A DNA stretch of 64,000 nt from Burkholderia multivorans ATCC BAA-247 (lineage in GTDB: Bacteria; Pseudomonadota; Gammaproteobacteria; Burkholderiales; Burkholderiaceae): the NCBI RefSeq assembly GCF_000959525.1, contig NZ_CP009832.1, positions 2,294,001 to 2,358,000 on the forward strand, read 5' to 3'. The notes below the pieces were generated by a model that saw only the letters and a list, made by a program, of their open reading frames with translations, was not told the origin of the DNA and did no database searches. Each line of letters starts with the position of its first letter. Positions within the stretch are counted from its first letter, which is position 1. Below, piece by piece: positions 37,174 to 46,297 of the stretch. The position numbers were made by a program, and so were the translations under genes.

Positions 37174-37736
37174 GTTGTAATGCTCCCTCTCGTATATTGG
37201 CCATCCCGTCGTGCCACGCCGTTATGTCGGATCGCCACGGCGGCGTAGTCGAGTGCGGCGAGCTTGCTGCGTGCGGGCGCATAGCGCTCGATCGCCTGCC
37301 AAAGCTTGTCGGCCTGATCACGTGTAATCAGCACGCCGAGTTTCACGATGTACTCGGCCCATGCGCTAGCTTTCCCATGCAGCTGCTCGCCGTTACGCAG
37401 GATTGATCCGTCACGCCGACGGCCACTGCGGCCTTCGATGATCTCGACCTCGCCGAACCCGAGCCGCCGGATCACTTCGCGCACCGCCCACGGTGTGCCT
37501 TTCTTCCGGTGCAGCGCCATCGAGCTCTTCACAAGCGCTCGCCGCGCATCTTCGGATTCAGCCAGCTCCCAACCGTCAACGGCGAGCCCCCATGCCAGCC
37601 ACGGCAGCCATGCTGTCGGGCAACGATCCGCGTCCCCCAACGTCCGCAGGATCTCGGGATCGACGCTTGGTCGCATCACGCGAGCGAGCGCCGCCTCGAG
37701 CGGCGTCTGATTCGATGGCAGAAGTGGCTCACGCAT
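37170..37736 (-). CDS. Baseplate/tail protein gpI
   Basis: A 188-aa P2 gpI-like protein: LLPSNQTPLEAALARVM, LPWLAWGLAVDGWELAE and TPWAVREVIRRLGFGEVEII. It forms the baseplate wedge and anchors the fibre. It overlaps gpJ by eight bases and the fibre gene by four. Confidence 0.93.
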   Translation of the reverse strand: MREPLLPSNQTPLEAALARVMRPSVDPEILRTLGDADRCPTAWLPWLAWGLAVDGWELAESEDARRALVKSSMALHRKKGTPWAVREVIRRLGFGEVEIIEGRSGRRRDGSILRNGEQLHGKASAWAEYIVKLGVLITRDQADKLWQAIERYAPARSKLAALDYAAVAIRHNGVARRDGQYTRGSITT

Positions 37737-38622
37737 CGTCGGTCCTCACCTCGAGGTTGATCGCCGTGCAATGTGCGAACTCTCGCGGGCCACACACGAC
37801 GTCGACGCTGGGCGATCGCAACTCAATGCGTACGACGCCGCTATCCGGCGCGTGCAGTGCCCCATCGATCGCCGTTCGCGGCATACCGGCACGCAGCCGG
37901 CGCGACTTTGTTATGACGCGGTCGAGCACCTTTCGCCGGGCATCGAGCACGATGTTCGGATCCGGGCCGCTACCGACGTAGATGACCGCGTCAATTGCAT
38001 ACTCGATCTTGATCGCCGGCTCCACCAGCACCGTGTCATTGAGCGGCCGGACCGTCTCCGGCGAAACCTTCGCGCGAACCAGCTCGAGCAACGCCTGATC
38101 CGGGACACCATCGCCGCGCGCGGACATGATCGTGAGTCGCACCGTGCCCGCTTCAGGCCGATCGACAGCGACGTCGAGGATGTCCGCCGACGCATCCATC
38201 GCAAGTGAACGATATGCCCCGGACGGACCCGCAACCGTTGCCCGCTCCAGCGACATCTGTGCGCGCAGCTTCAACCGGTCGTCCGATTCCATGCGGCGCT
38301 CGATCGGTGGATTTGCCTCCGGATCACCGGGATCGACCACCGCCCGCTCGGTATCCAAAAGCACCGCCAGATGCTCCAGGTCAGCGCCAGTCGAAAACGC
38401 GAGCATCACCGCACGGGCGGCGTCATTGATCCGCGCACGCGCACGGATCTCGTCATAAGCCGCCAGCTCGATCAGCTTGACGACCGGATCCGACTTCAGC
38501 GCCGCAGTCCAGTCGGGATAGATCGATTTGAAATACTCCAGCTTCATTTGGAACGCGGCCTCGAAGTCGAGTACTTCGACGAGGTCCGGCGGATCCAGTG
38601 AAGCGAGATCGATAACGGTCAT
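37729..38622 (-). CDS. Baseplate wedge protein gpJ
   Basis: A 297-aa P2 gpJ homologue (baseplate J/gp47 family). Landmarks are DLASLDPPDLVEVLDFEAAF, AARAVMLAFSTGADLEHLAV and AVDRPEAGTVRLTIMSARGD. It overlaps gpW by four bases and gpI by eight, so the baseplate genes are translationally coupled. Confidence 0.95.
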   Translation of the reverse strand: MTVIDLASLDPPDLVEVLDFEAAFQMKLEYFKSIYPDWTAALKSDPVVKLIELAAYDEIRARARINDAARAVMLAFSTGADLEHLAVLLDTERAVVDPGDPEANPPIERRMESDDRLKLRAQMSLERATVAGPSGAYRSLAMDASADILDVAVDRPEAGTVRLTIMSARGDGVPDQALLELVRAKVSPETVRPLNDTVLVEPAIKIEYAIDAVIYVGSGPDPNIVLDARRKVLDRVITKSRRLRAGMPRTAIDGALHAPDSGVVRIELRSPSVDVVCGPREFAHCTAINLEVRTDDA

Positions 38623-38963
38623 GTTGGCACCTCGATTTCGACGGCCGTGCCGTCGTATTCGCCTCGGATGAGGAAAGTTGGTTTGCCATCAATGATCGAC
38701 AGCACCTTGACCTGAGCCAGCTTGATTCGCGGCTCCCATCGACCGATCGCACGCGCGGCCTCCGCCTGCGCGGCCGATATCCAACCTCGCGTGACCGGCA
38801 GGTCGACCATCAACGGCAGGTCCGAGCCGTACTCGGGCAGTTCCCGTCGCGTTCCCTTACGCGTGCCGAGGATGTCGCCGAGGCTCTGCTTCAAGTGCGC
38901 GATGCCGGTGATCGGCGCACCGGTCCATCGGTCCATGCCGACGAGTGCACCGGACCGGCTCAT
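38619..38963 (-). CDS. Baseplate wedge protein gpW (gp25-like)
   Basis: A 114-aa P2 gpW/T4 gp25-like protein. GTRKGTRRELPEYGSDLPLM is the family signature and RAIGRWEPRIKLAQVKV follows. It has lysozyme-like fold ancestry and a structural role in the wedge. Confidence 0.93.
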   Translation of the reverse strand: MSRSGALVGMDRWTGAPITGIAHLKQSLGDILGTRKGTRRELPEYGSDLPLMVDLPVTRGWISAAQAEAARAIGRWEPRIKLAQVKVLSIIDGKPTFLIRGEYDGTAVEIEVPT

Positions 38964-39157
38964 CCGCGCTCCTCGATCCGTTTGAAGTCGGGATGCGTGT
39001 CGAGGTATTCGATCTGGGCGGCGTTTTTTGCGACCACCTCACCGCAAAATACGCGAAGCAAATCGCCGTTCGGAAACACGATTACGCGGCTCCGAAACAC
39101 GTTGTCGAGGTAGGTGACCGATGCAGTAACGGTATGCACTATATTTTCTTTAGGCAT
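38960..39157 (-). CDS. Small hypothetical protein next to baseplate W
   Basis: A 65-aa product, not recognised. It starts MPKENIVHTVTASV and contains RVIVFPNGDLLRVFCGEVVA, probably a small beta domain. Its stop overlaps the gpW start by four bases, so it is translated as part of the baseplate cluster. The ATG at 39157 is chosen from an open frame to 39241. Confidence 0.65.
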   Translation of the reverse strand: MPKENIVHTVTASVTYLDNVFRSRVIVFPNGDLLRVFCGEVVAKNAAQIEYLDTHPDFKRIEERG

Positions 39158-39268
39158 AATAGTCCCACGTAGATAGAGGTCCCGCACATCGCGGAAAGAT
39201 AAGGTTTTTAACCCGGACGCACATTCACAAGCAGACATCATTCAACACCAATACCCTAAAATTCGATT

Positions 39269-40060
39269 ATGTACAAAATATCCACCACGCGACGAAAATC
39301 CAGACTTTCACTTATCGATCGACCATCACCGCCGTCCATCATAGGTCGCATCGACGTTTTCTTCAGACACCCCACAATAGTTGTCGCGGTCGGATTTTTT
39401 CTTTCAGGAATAGTTGGCACATGGCTCACACATTTGAATGACGTACATCAAAAAGCTCGCGATGCCATCATCAGGAACCAAGATACGTTCAGAGAAGCAA
39501 TGGACGATTTCCAAGTCGGGGCAGATACGATTGCCGCGGGCATTAACCATGTGATCCTCAGATTTGGAACATTTGGGAAGGCAGCATCGCTACAGCGCGC
39601 AGAACAGGACTATTTATCCTCTTACGCAATATGGGTGCAAAAATTTGCTAAAGATAGAAACATAATTGAGCAGCAATTTTCAAACACCCCATTTAAAACA
39701 GAAATCAGCGGCATCCTGACGAATGTCCAGGGTGGCATCGAGGTTTTAGATTATTGCATTCAATATCACATTGCTTCAGCCTATGCTTTTGACGACCACA
39801 AACCTCGATCAGTAGAGTGCAAACTCAACGACACATCCGTCATTAACGTCCAAGCGTTGCTGATGAATTTGCGCATATGCACGCACACCATTACAGTAAC
39901 CCTTCGCCCTGACCCGCGCTTCGATTTCGCCACGGAAGAAGACGCCCGCGCCCTCCTTAATGTAAAAATGAATTTCATCCGTCAATACTGTCCAGCAAAC
40001 AAAATTGCAGCAGGAACAGATGCCCCAATCGCATCGTCAGGGCTAGCGCCATCCACCTAA
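39269..40060 (+). CDS. AT-rich moron with one transmembrane helix
   Basis: A 263-aa protein of unknown family, encoded against the direction of the late operon. The base composition is visibly more AT-rich than its neighbours. One hydrophobic helix near residues 35-52 (PTIVVAVGFFLSGIVGTW) is followed by a large helical domain with conserved-looking C-terminal Cys residues. It sits between the gpV gene and the baseplate W block and has its own upstream AT-rich region. Membrane proteins in this kind of position are often superinfection exclusion or lysogenic conversion factors; no function is assigned. Confidence 0.78.
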   Translation: MYKISTTRRKSRLSLIDRPSPPSIIGRIDVFFRHPTIVVAVGFFLSGIVGTWLTHLNDVHQKARDAIIRNQDTFREAMDDFQVGADTIAAGINHVILRFGTFGKAASLQRAEQDYLSSYAIWVQKFAKDRNIIEQQFSNTPFKTEISGILTNVQGGIEVLDYCIQYHIASAYAFDDHKPRSVECKLNDTSVINVQALLMNLRICTHTITVTLRPDPRFDFATEEDARALLNVKMNFIRQYCPANKIAAGTDAPIASSGLAPST

Positions 40061-40062
40061 AA

Positions 40063-40746
40063 TCAGGAAATTGGACGGCCAACAGGAGCACCATCGCCTT
40101 GCTCCATGTGCCGATGCTGGCTAACAGAGATACCGGCCGCTTTGACGTCGTCGGTGAACGCCGCACCACCTTGTACTTGCACGGCGACGTCTCCTATTGC
40201 CTCGGCTTTGCCTTGCATCCCGCCGTTAAATGTGAGCCGCTTCTCGGTCGTCGTGTTGCCAGTGAAGGTCGAGTCCGGCACGTCACCGAGGAATTGCTTC
40301 GTGCGCAACGTCACGCCGTCCGCGCGCAGCTCCAGCACCGTTCCTCCGATGCGGAACACGATGCGCCCGCCCGCCGGCACGTCGACGCGGTATTCATGCT
40401 TCTCATGGTCGTAGACTTCGGATGCGCCATCCGGGTAGTCCCATGCCGTCTCTGACGGGCTGGATCGCGCCGATCCGCCATGCTGATCGGAGTAATAGCC
40501 CGGCGCAGCGTATGCGCCGGCAAGTTCGCCAGAGGGCGCAAACATCGACGCCTGTTCGCCAACAGATGGCGGCCGCCAGAAACGGACAACGCCGGCCGCG
40601 GCGGTCTTCCACGGCATCCAATCACTCACCCAATCGCCGATCCGCACGCGGCACAGCGGAGGCTGATACGAGACCTCTTCGACCGTCCCGTGTTGCACCA
40701 TGCAAGCCATGCGGCGATCGATCTCGCCCAGTGCGTAGTCGCTCAT
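40063..40746 (-). CDS. Baseplate spike protein gpV
   Basis: A 227-aa P2 gpV-like spike. The N-terminal OB-fold (VEEVSYQPPLCRVRIGDWVS, WRPPSVGEQASMFAPSGEL) is followed by a beta-helix region. A C-terminal HRHMEQGDG carries the histidines that bind iron at the tip. It is the first tail gene in P2 order and is separated from the W block by the moron. Confidence 0.92.
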   Translation of the reverse strand: MSDYALGEIDRRMACMVQHGTVEEVSYQPPLCRVRIGDWVSDWMPWKTAAAGVVRFWRPPSVGEQASMFAPSGELAGAYAAPGYYSDQHGGSARSSPSETAWDYPDGASEVYDHEKHEYRVDVPAGGRIVFRIGGTVLELRADGVTLRTKQFLGDVPDSTFTGNTTTEKRLTFNGGMQGKAEAIGDVAVQVQGGAAFTDDVKAAGISVSQHRHMEQGDGAPVGRPIS

Positions 40747-41270
40747 GTTCGACCGCTCCCATCGTCTGCCGGATCCCAATACTGGGCTTCGTTGCCTAAG
40801 CCCGTTTCAGGATCGACGCCCCACAGAATCGCGGGACCATCCGGGATCTCGCCGATTTCCATCCCGAGCCCGAATTCGTGCGTCCATTCGACGAGCCACA
40901 CGCAGTACGTATCGAGCTGCGGCCGGAACGGATCCTCCGCGACCTGCACGACCTTGCCCGGCGTGATCGGTAGCTCCCACGTGTTCCCATGCACGACCAT
41001 CGCAACGCGTGCTGCCACCTCCCGGACGGCAAGCTCCGCGCCTTCGGCAATCGGATCGAAAACGACGCGGGCCTGCATGCGCGCAATCAGCGGCACGTCG
41101 CCCGTCCCGTCGTCGTGGCCGGGCTCGAACTCGCTCAGTTCGATGGCAATCAGCGGCGTGTCGATCTTCTGACCGAGACGCGGATACGCCTCGATTCGTT
41201 TCATCGCAGGCAGCTTCTCGCGCATGCCGCGCTCGATCGCATCGTGTAGCACTTTCAGGTTCTCAAGCAC
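40743..41270 (-). CDS. Hypothetical head-tail region protein
   Basis: A 175-aa protein of unknown family, rich in acidic residues and Trp near the C-terminus (GVDPETGLGNEAQYWDPADD). It begins MLENLKVLHDAIERGMREKL. Its place between the gpZ-like protein and gpV suggests a tail completion role like P2 gpR or lambda gpU. It overlaps both neighbours by a few bases. Confidence 0.72.
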   Translation of the reverse strand: MLENLKVLHDAIERGMREKLPAMKRIEAYPRLGQKIDTPLIAIELSEFEPGHDDGTGDVPLIARMQARVVFDPIAEGAELAVREVAARVAMVVHGNTWELPITPGKVVQVAEDPFRPQLDTYCVWLVEWTHEFGLGMEIGEIPDGPAILWGVDPETGLGNEAQYWDPADDGSGRT

Positions 41271-41790
41271 GGCGCATCACCTTCTGCAGTTCGTAGTTCA
41301 CTTCCTGACGGAGAATCACCATCAGCCGGGCCTCGCATGCCTTGGCCGCACGTCGGAACGCGGGGTCGCCCGACTGCTGCCACGACACCGTGATCAGCCG
41401 GTACGGCATCCGCTCCTTGCCGACACGCTCGTATATCGGGCCATCCGGCTTTCGCTTCGTTTGCCGCCACGCACCTACGAACGACTGGCGGCCGACACGC
41501 ATGCCCTTGCGCGTTTTCGTTGCCTTTCCGAGCCGATGCGCTTCGATCGGGTTCAAACCGAGCCACACCTTGCCGGTATCGGCCGAGCGGAGAAAGAAGT
41601 AGAGGCGGCTACGGATCACCTTCTGCGGGATCTTCGTCGCCGCCCCGACTTCCTTGGCGGTCTGGCTCTTGATCCAGCCCGCCGTCTTGCGCAACGTCCG
41701 TCGCCACGCACCCTGCATCGCGGACGGCGACAACCCTTGCAGCACGGCCATCGCCTCTTTGATATCGATTTCGATCTTCAGATCGTCCAT
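41263..41790 (-). CDS. Minor tail protein Z-like
   Basis: A 175-aa protein resembling lambda-type minor tail protein Z/HK97 gp10-like. Evidence is the helical Lys/Arg-rich N-terminal half (WRRTLRKTAGWIKSQTAKEV) and WLGLNPIEAHRLGKATKTR. It probably joins the head-tail connector to the tail. Confidence 0.78.
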   Translation of the reverse strand: MDDLKIEIDIKEAMAVLQGLSPSAMQGAWRRTLRKTAGWIKSQTAKEVGAATKIPQKVIRSRLYFFLRSADTGKVWLGLNPIEAHRLGKATKTRKGMRVGRQSFVGAWRQTKRKPDGPIYERVGKERMPYRLITVSWQQSGDPAFRRAAKACEARLMVILRQEVNYELQKVMRRA

Positions 41791-41795
41791 ATCGC

Positions 41796-42086
41796 CTACT
41801 GGAGAATGAGGACCGTCCAGCCGGTGCCGTCCGGATGCGCCTCAAGCACGCGGTAACGCTCGCCGCTTGCGATCAGGATGCTGCCCTGACGGACCGTAGT
41901 GGCATCGCGGTCGCGCAGATGAAACACCGGTGCGACGAGCTGCGTGCGCTGGCTGCCGAGATCCGGCCCGAGCCACGGCGACGCAAACATCCCTTCGACG
42001 GGCCGGCCATCGATCGTGATATCCGCATCGCCGAGATCGCGCAGCACCGCAGCGTCGACGTCCGAGATCAGATCCCGGAATGCCAC
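41796..42086 (-). CDS. Head-tail joining protein (lambda FII-like)
   Basis: A 96-aa small protein. It starts MAFRDLISDVDAAVLRDLGD, and the C-terminal region VRQGSILIASGERYRVLEAH fits the gpFII/head-tail attachment family. It lies two bases after the major capsid gene, as in lambda-type heads. Confidence 0.78.
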   Translation of the reverse strand: MAFRDLISDVDAAVLRDLGDADITIDGRPVEGMFASPWLGPDLGSQRTQLVAPVFHLRDRDATTVRQGSILIASGERYRVLEAHPDGTGWTVLILQ

Positions 42087-42087
42087 G

Positions 42088-43083
42088 TCACGCCTTCAGC
42101 TTGATCAGCGCCTTCGGGCGCGTGCACAGATGGATCGGGTTCGATTGCGCCTCGATCTCGACGCCCTTGCCGAAGTCCATCAGCTCCTGCTTCGCGTAGT
42201 ACGGAAGACCCGTCGTGTTCACCGCTTCGACATAGTCGGCCGGCGCGAAGCGCGTGATGAACAACTCGGGCACGCCTTCCGGCACTGCGTACGCTTCGTC
42301 GTCCGCAACGTAGCCGACGTCGCCGACGCGGCCGCGATACCGCTCGAAGGTGCAGCCGCCGAAGTCGAACGCGTCGCGCGCATCGCCACGCAGCTGCGCG
42401 GCCATCACCGACGCGAGATACGTTTCCTTCACCGACTTCGCGACGATCAGCTTGTTCCAGAACTCGCGCCCGCACAGCACCCGCACACCCGTGTACGTCA
42501 TCGCACCGAGCGCGTCCTCGATCGCGTCCTGCACCTCGACGCACTTCTGACGAATCTCGGTCGTCGCAGTGGACAGCTCGAACGGAATCACCGTTTGCTC
42601 GATGCCGAAGTACTTCAGCAGGTCGATCAGGACCGTCTTGCCGTCAGCGTCCAGCACCGCGCCCTTGATTGCGCCGATGCGGTGGAATTCGTGCGTCGCA
42701 TCGAGCTGCCGACGCATCTTGGCGAGTCGGCGATTCACGACGGTTTGCAGTGCCTCCAGCTCCGTTTCGGAACCGAACGCACGCAGGTTCGCGATTTCGT
42801 CGGCCATGATCACTGCACGCTGCGGCAGGTGCACCGTATTGAACGGGATCATGCTGCGCTTGCTACCCGCGACAACAGCAGCCGGTGCACCGCGCTGGCC
42901 GGCCGCGACGAGCGACAGCGTGTCGCCGTCGCGCTCGATCTGCACCGTCGTCGTCGTGATGCCGTCCTCTTCGAACAGGCGGAGCGTACCGATACGGCCC
43001 GGCACATACGGTTGCTCGTTGATCGCAGCACTCAGGGACGACAGCGAGAAGGCGTCGTCTTGAAACAGGGCGATGTCCGCCAT
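42088..43083 (-). CDS. Major capsid protein (lambda gpE family)
   Basis: A 331-aa HK97-fold capsid of the lambda E type. Landmarks are NEQPYVPGRIGTLRLFEEDG, SMIPFNTVHLPQRAVIMADE and a C-terminal GKGVEIEAQSNPIHLCTRP. The ATG at 43083 is used. A terminator lies just upstream, between it and the decoration protein. Confidence 0.94.
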   Translation of the reverse strand: MADIALFQDDAFSLSSLSAAINEQPYVPGRIGTLRLFEEDGITTTTVQIERDGDTLSLVAAGQRGAPAAVVAGSKRSMIPFNTVHLPQRAVIMADEIANLRAFGSETELEALQTVVNRRLAKMRRQLDATHEFHRIGAIKGAVLDADGKTVLIDLLKYFGIEQTVIPFELSTATTEIRQKCVEVQDAIEDALGAMTYTGVRVLCGREFWNKLIVAKSVKETYLASVMAAQLRGDARDAFDFGGCTFERYRGRVGDVGYVADDEAYAVPEGVPELFITRFAPADYVEAVNTTGLPYYAKQELMDFGKGVEIEAQSNPIHLCTRPKALIKLKA

Positions 43084-43107
43084 ACAACCTCCAACATGAA
43101 GTGGATA

Positions 43108-43135
43108 CAAAAAAGGCCACGCGCAGTGCGTGGCC
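43108..43135 (-). terminator. Rho-independent terminator between decoration and capsid genes
   Basis: Minus strand GGCCACGCA/TGCGTGGCC-type stem is followed by TTTTTT just before the capsid ribosome site. Together with the other two in-operon terminators it suggests several late transcripts or antitermination. Confidence 0.82.
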
Positions 43136-43155
43136 CTGAATGGCGCTTAGGACGG

Positions 43156-43500
43156 TCAGCGGACGATCACGTGCCGCTCGGCGAGATCGCTGCGGCCGGC
43201 AACGTCGAGCCCGGTCAACAGCGCACCTGCGACCTCGGCGAGCCGCACGATGCCCGTCGCCGGGCGCGGCGCGTCCGACGCCGGCAGCGGCGCATAGAGC
43301 ACTGCCGCCGCGACTTCCGAGCCGTCGTTCGCCGTGTTGTCGTATGGCGCATACTCACCGGTGCTCGTCACGCCGAGCACCTGTCCGGCCGGCAGCGCCG
43401 GCCCTGCCTTGACCACGATGCGCTCGCGCGAAATCTGCCCGTTGCCTTCCGACACGAGAAATTCGGCCGTCAGCACGCCTTGTTGCTTCACGTTCGACAT
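43156..43500 (-). CDS. Head decoration protein (lambda gpD family)
   Basis: A 114-aa protein with the gpD sequence pattern: LTAEFLVSEGNGQISRERIV, PAGQVLGVTSTGEY and VRLAEVAGALLTGLDVAG. It forms trimers that stabilise the expanded capsid. It is preceded by the protease and followed by the capsid gene. Confidence 0.92.
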   Translation of the reverse strand: MSNVKQQGVLTAEFLVSEGNGQISRERIVVKAGPALPAGQVLGVTSTGEYAPYDNTANDGSEVAAAVLYAPLPASDAPRPATGIVRLAEVAGALLTGLDVAGRSDLAERHVIVR

Positions 43501-43524
43501 GAGTTTTCCCCTCCTCGGGTAACG

Positions 43525-44598
43525 TCAAAGTTGCTTGCCGCTCTTGCGAGCCGCGTAGATGGACGCCGCTCGCGGCGCGTTCGCGACCACGGTCGACTCG
43601 GCCGGTGCGACCGGTTGAGCGCGATGATTGATCCGCGTCTGCGACGCGGTCACACGCTCGAACAGCCGTGCGCGAACCTGATCGGGCGACAGGCCGTCCG
43701 CCACGAAGCCCGCTGTCAGCTCGGTCAGATTCGCCGCGAGACAGATGCCCGCAATGTCCTGCGCGTTGCGGATCGCCGCATCGACCGTCGCGCGATCGCG
43801 CAGCCCGGTGGCGAGTACGATGCCTTCGGCGCAGTGCTCGATGCGCGCGTCACGGCACGCGGCGTACACGTGCGACGCAAGCGCCGTTACGTCCGGCGCC
43901 GGCTGCGGTGCCGGCGTCGAGGTGGGCTGCGGCTCAGGAACGGGCGGCGCTTCGGCATCGTCGGCAAGCAGCGCACGGATCGGATCCGGCACGGCCGCGA
44001 ACCGCGCGACGTGTCGCGCAGCGCCCGCATACGCCGCGATACGGATCGGCTCGGCGATCGTGTCGCAGAACCCCTGCTCCTGCGCCTGCGCGGCGGTGAG
44101 CCACGTTTCCGCGTCCATGATGGCCCGCACTTCGTCCTCGGTCCGGCCGCTGCGCTCCACGTAAGCCGCGAGCATGTTGTCCGACGTGCTGTCGAGCAGG
44201 TCCGCGAGCTTGCGCAGGTCGGCGGCCTCGCCGGCTGCGACCGTGTGCGGGTTATGAATCATCAGCATCGCGTTCGACGGCATCACGATCTCGTCGCACG
44301 CCATCAGAATCAGCGATGCCGCCGATGCAGCGACGCCGTCGACGCGGCCCGTCACCTTGCCGGCGTGCCGACGCAGCGCGTTGTAGATCGTGAATGCGTC
44401 GAACACGTCGCCGCCCATCGAATTCACGGCCACGACGATCGACGTAGCCGTCGCGGCGACCTCATCGAGCTTCGACGCGAACAGCTCTGCGTCCGTACCC
44501 CAGAAGCCGATATCGCCGTAGATCCGGATCTCGGCCACCTGCTCGCCGGCCGCGTTCGCCTGCGCCCGGATGTCCCACCAACGCTTCTTTCCCTTCAT
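43525..44598 (-). CDS. ClpP-like prohead protease/scaffold (lambda gpC-like)
   Basis: A 357-aa S14/S49-type protease. The ClpP-like core (residues ~20-200) has VNSMGGDVFDAFTIYNAL, the catalytic Ser context GVAASAASLILMACD and the His context MLMIHNPHTVAAG. A Pro/Ala-rich linker and a helical C-terminal scaffold region follow. The start overlaps the portal stop by four bases. A partial dyad AAAGTTGCTT lies at its very 3' end. Confidence 0.9.
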   Translation of the reverse strand: MKGKKRWWDIRAQANAAGEQVAEIRIYGDIGFWGTDAELFASKLDEVAATATSIVVAVNSMGGDVFDAFTIYNALRRHAGKVTGRVDGVAASAASLILMACDEIVMPSNAMLMIHNPHTVAAGEAADLRKLADLLDSTSDNMLAAYVERSGRTEDEVRAIMDAETWLTAAQAQEQGFCDTIAEPIRIAAYAGAARHVARFAAVPDPIRALLADDAEAPPVPEPQPTSTPAPQPAPDVTALASHVYAACRDARIEHCAEGIVLATGLRDRATVDAAIRNAQDIAGICLAANLTELTAGFVADGLSPDQVRARLFERVTASQTRINHRAQPVAPAESTVVANAPRAASIYAARKSGKQL

Positions 44599-46085
44599 TC
44601 GCCATCCCCATTTGAAAAACCGCCTCCACCGTCGACCGGTTCGAGCGTGTCGTACCGAAGGCCGAGCCGCCGCTCGCGCGCAAGATCGGCCGCGTTCTCG
44701 TCGTCCACCTGCTCGGGGTCGTCGCCGCGCGCGAGCACCGCGCCCGAACGGCTCGCCAGTCCGGCCCGGATCTCCATTCGCTTCGCCGTGACGTCCTGCA
44801 CGGGATGGATGTACGGCCAGCCCTGCGGCACCCATCGAACCCGCAGGTAGTCGCGCCGGTTTCGGTAGTAGTCCGGCATCGGCATCGCACCCGACAACGC
44901 GCAAGCATCGACCCACCAGCGCCAGACCTTCCGGCAGAACTGGTGAATGAACACGTTCCATTGCAGCTGCTCGATCGAGCGGCGGAACTCGTTCAGGATC
45001 ACGCGCAGCACGCGGTCGCTCACGTCGCGCAGGTCGCCGGTCAACACTTCGTACGGCATGCCGACCGACGCCGCTGCGGCCATCAGTTGCTGGCGCATGA
45101 ACGGGCCGTAGTCGGCACCCGCACCCGGCGGCGCAGCGAACTTCACGTCCTCGCCGGGCGCAAGCTCCTGCATGCTGCCCGGCTCGAGCGAAACGACGGG
45201 CGAGAACCCGTCGACGTCGTACTGCATGGCGCCGCCGGTCACGGGGTCGCCCGGCATGCCCGGCTCGGTCGGCGGCTTCGTGATGAAGCCGGCAAAGAGG
45301 TTGCTGACCTCCTGCCGAAACAGCACCGCGTCATCGAAGTTGTCGAGTGACTTCAGCCGAAGCAACACGGTCGACAGCTCGGGAACGCCGCGCACCTGAC
45401 CGGGCCGAAGCGCGAGGAAGACGTGCGCAATCTCATCGGCCGGCACGCGCACGGTCTGCATGTTCGCGATCGATGCGCGCCCGTACTCGCCGGGATGACG
45501 CCGCAGCAGGTGATACGCGACACGTCGGCCGTCTGCGTCGAACTCCACGCCGTTGATGACCTCGCCACCGGGAACCAGCTCGTTTTTCTCCATCGGCAGC
45601 AGATCGCCTTCGAGTAGCTGGATCTGCATCGGCACTGCAAGACCGTCACGCGGGCTGCGCATCCGGCGACGCACCAGCACCTCGCCGTCGCTGAAAAACG
45701 ACCGTGCGGCGAGCGTTTGGATGCCCGCGATGTCGAACACGTCGTCGGCGTCAATCTCCTGCCCGCTGTCCTCCCAAAGTTGCTTTTGCATCTTGCGCAC
45801 CGCATCGTTCGGATGCTGCGGATGCGCTTGAATACCCGTGCCGATCGTGTTCGAAACGAGCCGCGCGATCGCCGTCTTGGCCCACGGGTCGTTTCGGATC
45901 GCATCGCGCGCGCGAGACCGCATGAGCGACAGGTTTTGCACGGCAGCCGTGTTCGGCCCCGCTCCTGATACTCGCCACGACTTCGCCCGCGCCCCTACAG
46001 TGCTCGCCGATTCGTATGCCGCCGCCTTCAACCGCGTCGGCACCACGAAGCCACGCCGGGCGAGCGCGGGATACGTGCGACTCAT
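44595..46085 (-). CDS. Portal protein (lambda gpB family)
   Basis: A 496-aa lambda-type portal. Landmarks are NDPWAKTAIARLVSNTIGTG, GEVLVRRRMRSPRDGL, VFLALRPGQVRGVPELSTVL and YEVLTGDLRDVSDRVLR. It forms the dodecameric DNA channel. It overlaps the gpW joiner start and the protease by four bases each. An exact dyad AAAGTTGCTTT lies at 45776-45786. Confidence 0.94.
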   Translation of the reverse strand: MSRTYPALARRGFVVPTRLKAAAYESASTVGARAKSWRVSGAGPNTAAVQNLSLMRSRARDAIRNDPWAKTAIARLVSNTIGTGIQAHPQHPNDAVRKMQKQLWEDSGQEIDADDVFDIAGIQTLAARSFFSDGEVLVRRRMRSPRDGLAVPMQIQLLEGDLLPMEKNELVPGGEVINGVEFDADGRRVAYHLLRRHPGEYGRASIANMQTVRVPADEIAHVFLALRPGQVRGVPELSTVLLRLKSLDNFDDAVLFRQEVSNLFAGFITKPPTEPGMPGDPVTGGAMQYDVDGFSPVVSLEPGSMQELAPGEDVKFAAPPGAGADYGPFMRQQLMAAAASVGMPYEVLTGDLRDVSDRVLRVILNEFRRSIEQLQWNVFIHQFCRKVWRWWVDACALSGAMPMPDYYRNRRDYLRVRWVPQGWPYIHPVQDVTAKRMEIRAGLASRSGAVLARGDDPEQVDDENAADLARERRLGLRYDTLEPVDGGGGFSNGDGE

Positions 46086-46288
46086 CGCACCCCCTTGCCC
46101 GCATGCCGCAGCCGGAAGATCGTTGAGCGCCCTGCAGCGCCGCTCAGATCGCGAATGATCTCGGTGCGCGCTTCGCGCAGCTCGGCGATCGAGCGATATT
46201 TCACTCGTCGATCCGCGTACTGGACTTCCAGCTCGCCTTTAGCGATCGCCGACTGGATACGCTCCAGATCCTGCTTTGTGTATGCCAT
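46082..46288 (-). CDS. Head-tail joining protein gpW (lambda)
   Basis: A 68-aa lambda gpW-like connector: DLERIQSAIAKGELEVQYAD and VKYRSIAELREARTEIIRD. It sits between terminase and portal as in lambda. The ATG at 46288 follows AGGAGGTGTTC. Confidence 0.92.
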   Translation of the reverse strand: MAYTKQDLERIQSAIAKGELEVQYADRRVKYRSIAELREARTEIIRDLSGAAGRSTIFRLRHAGKGVR

Positions 46289-46297
46289 GAACACCTC

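Noticed and set aside
41944-44850. 968-codon plus-strand open frame across the head genes
   Set aside because: It is antisense to capsid, decoration and protease genes and has the same Arg/His-rich shadow composition.
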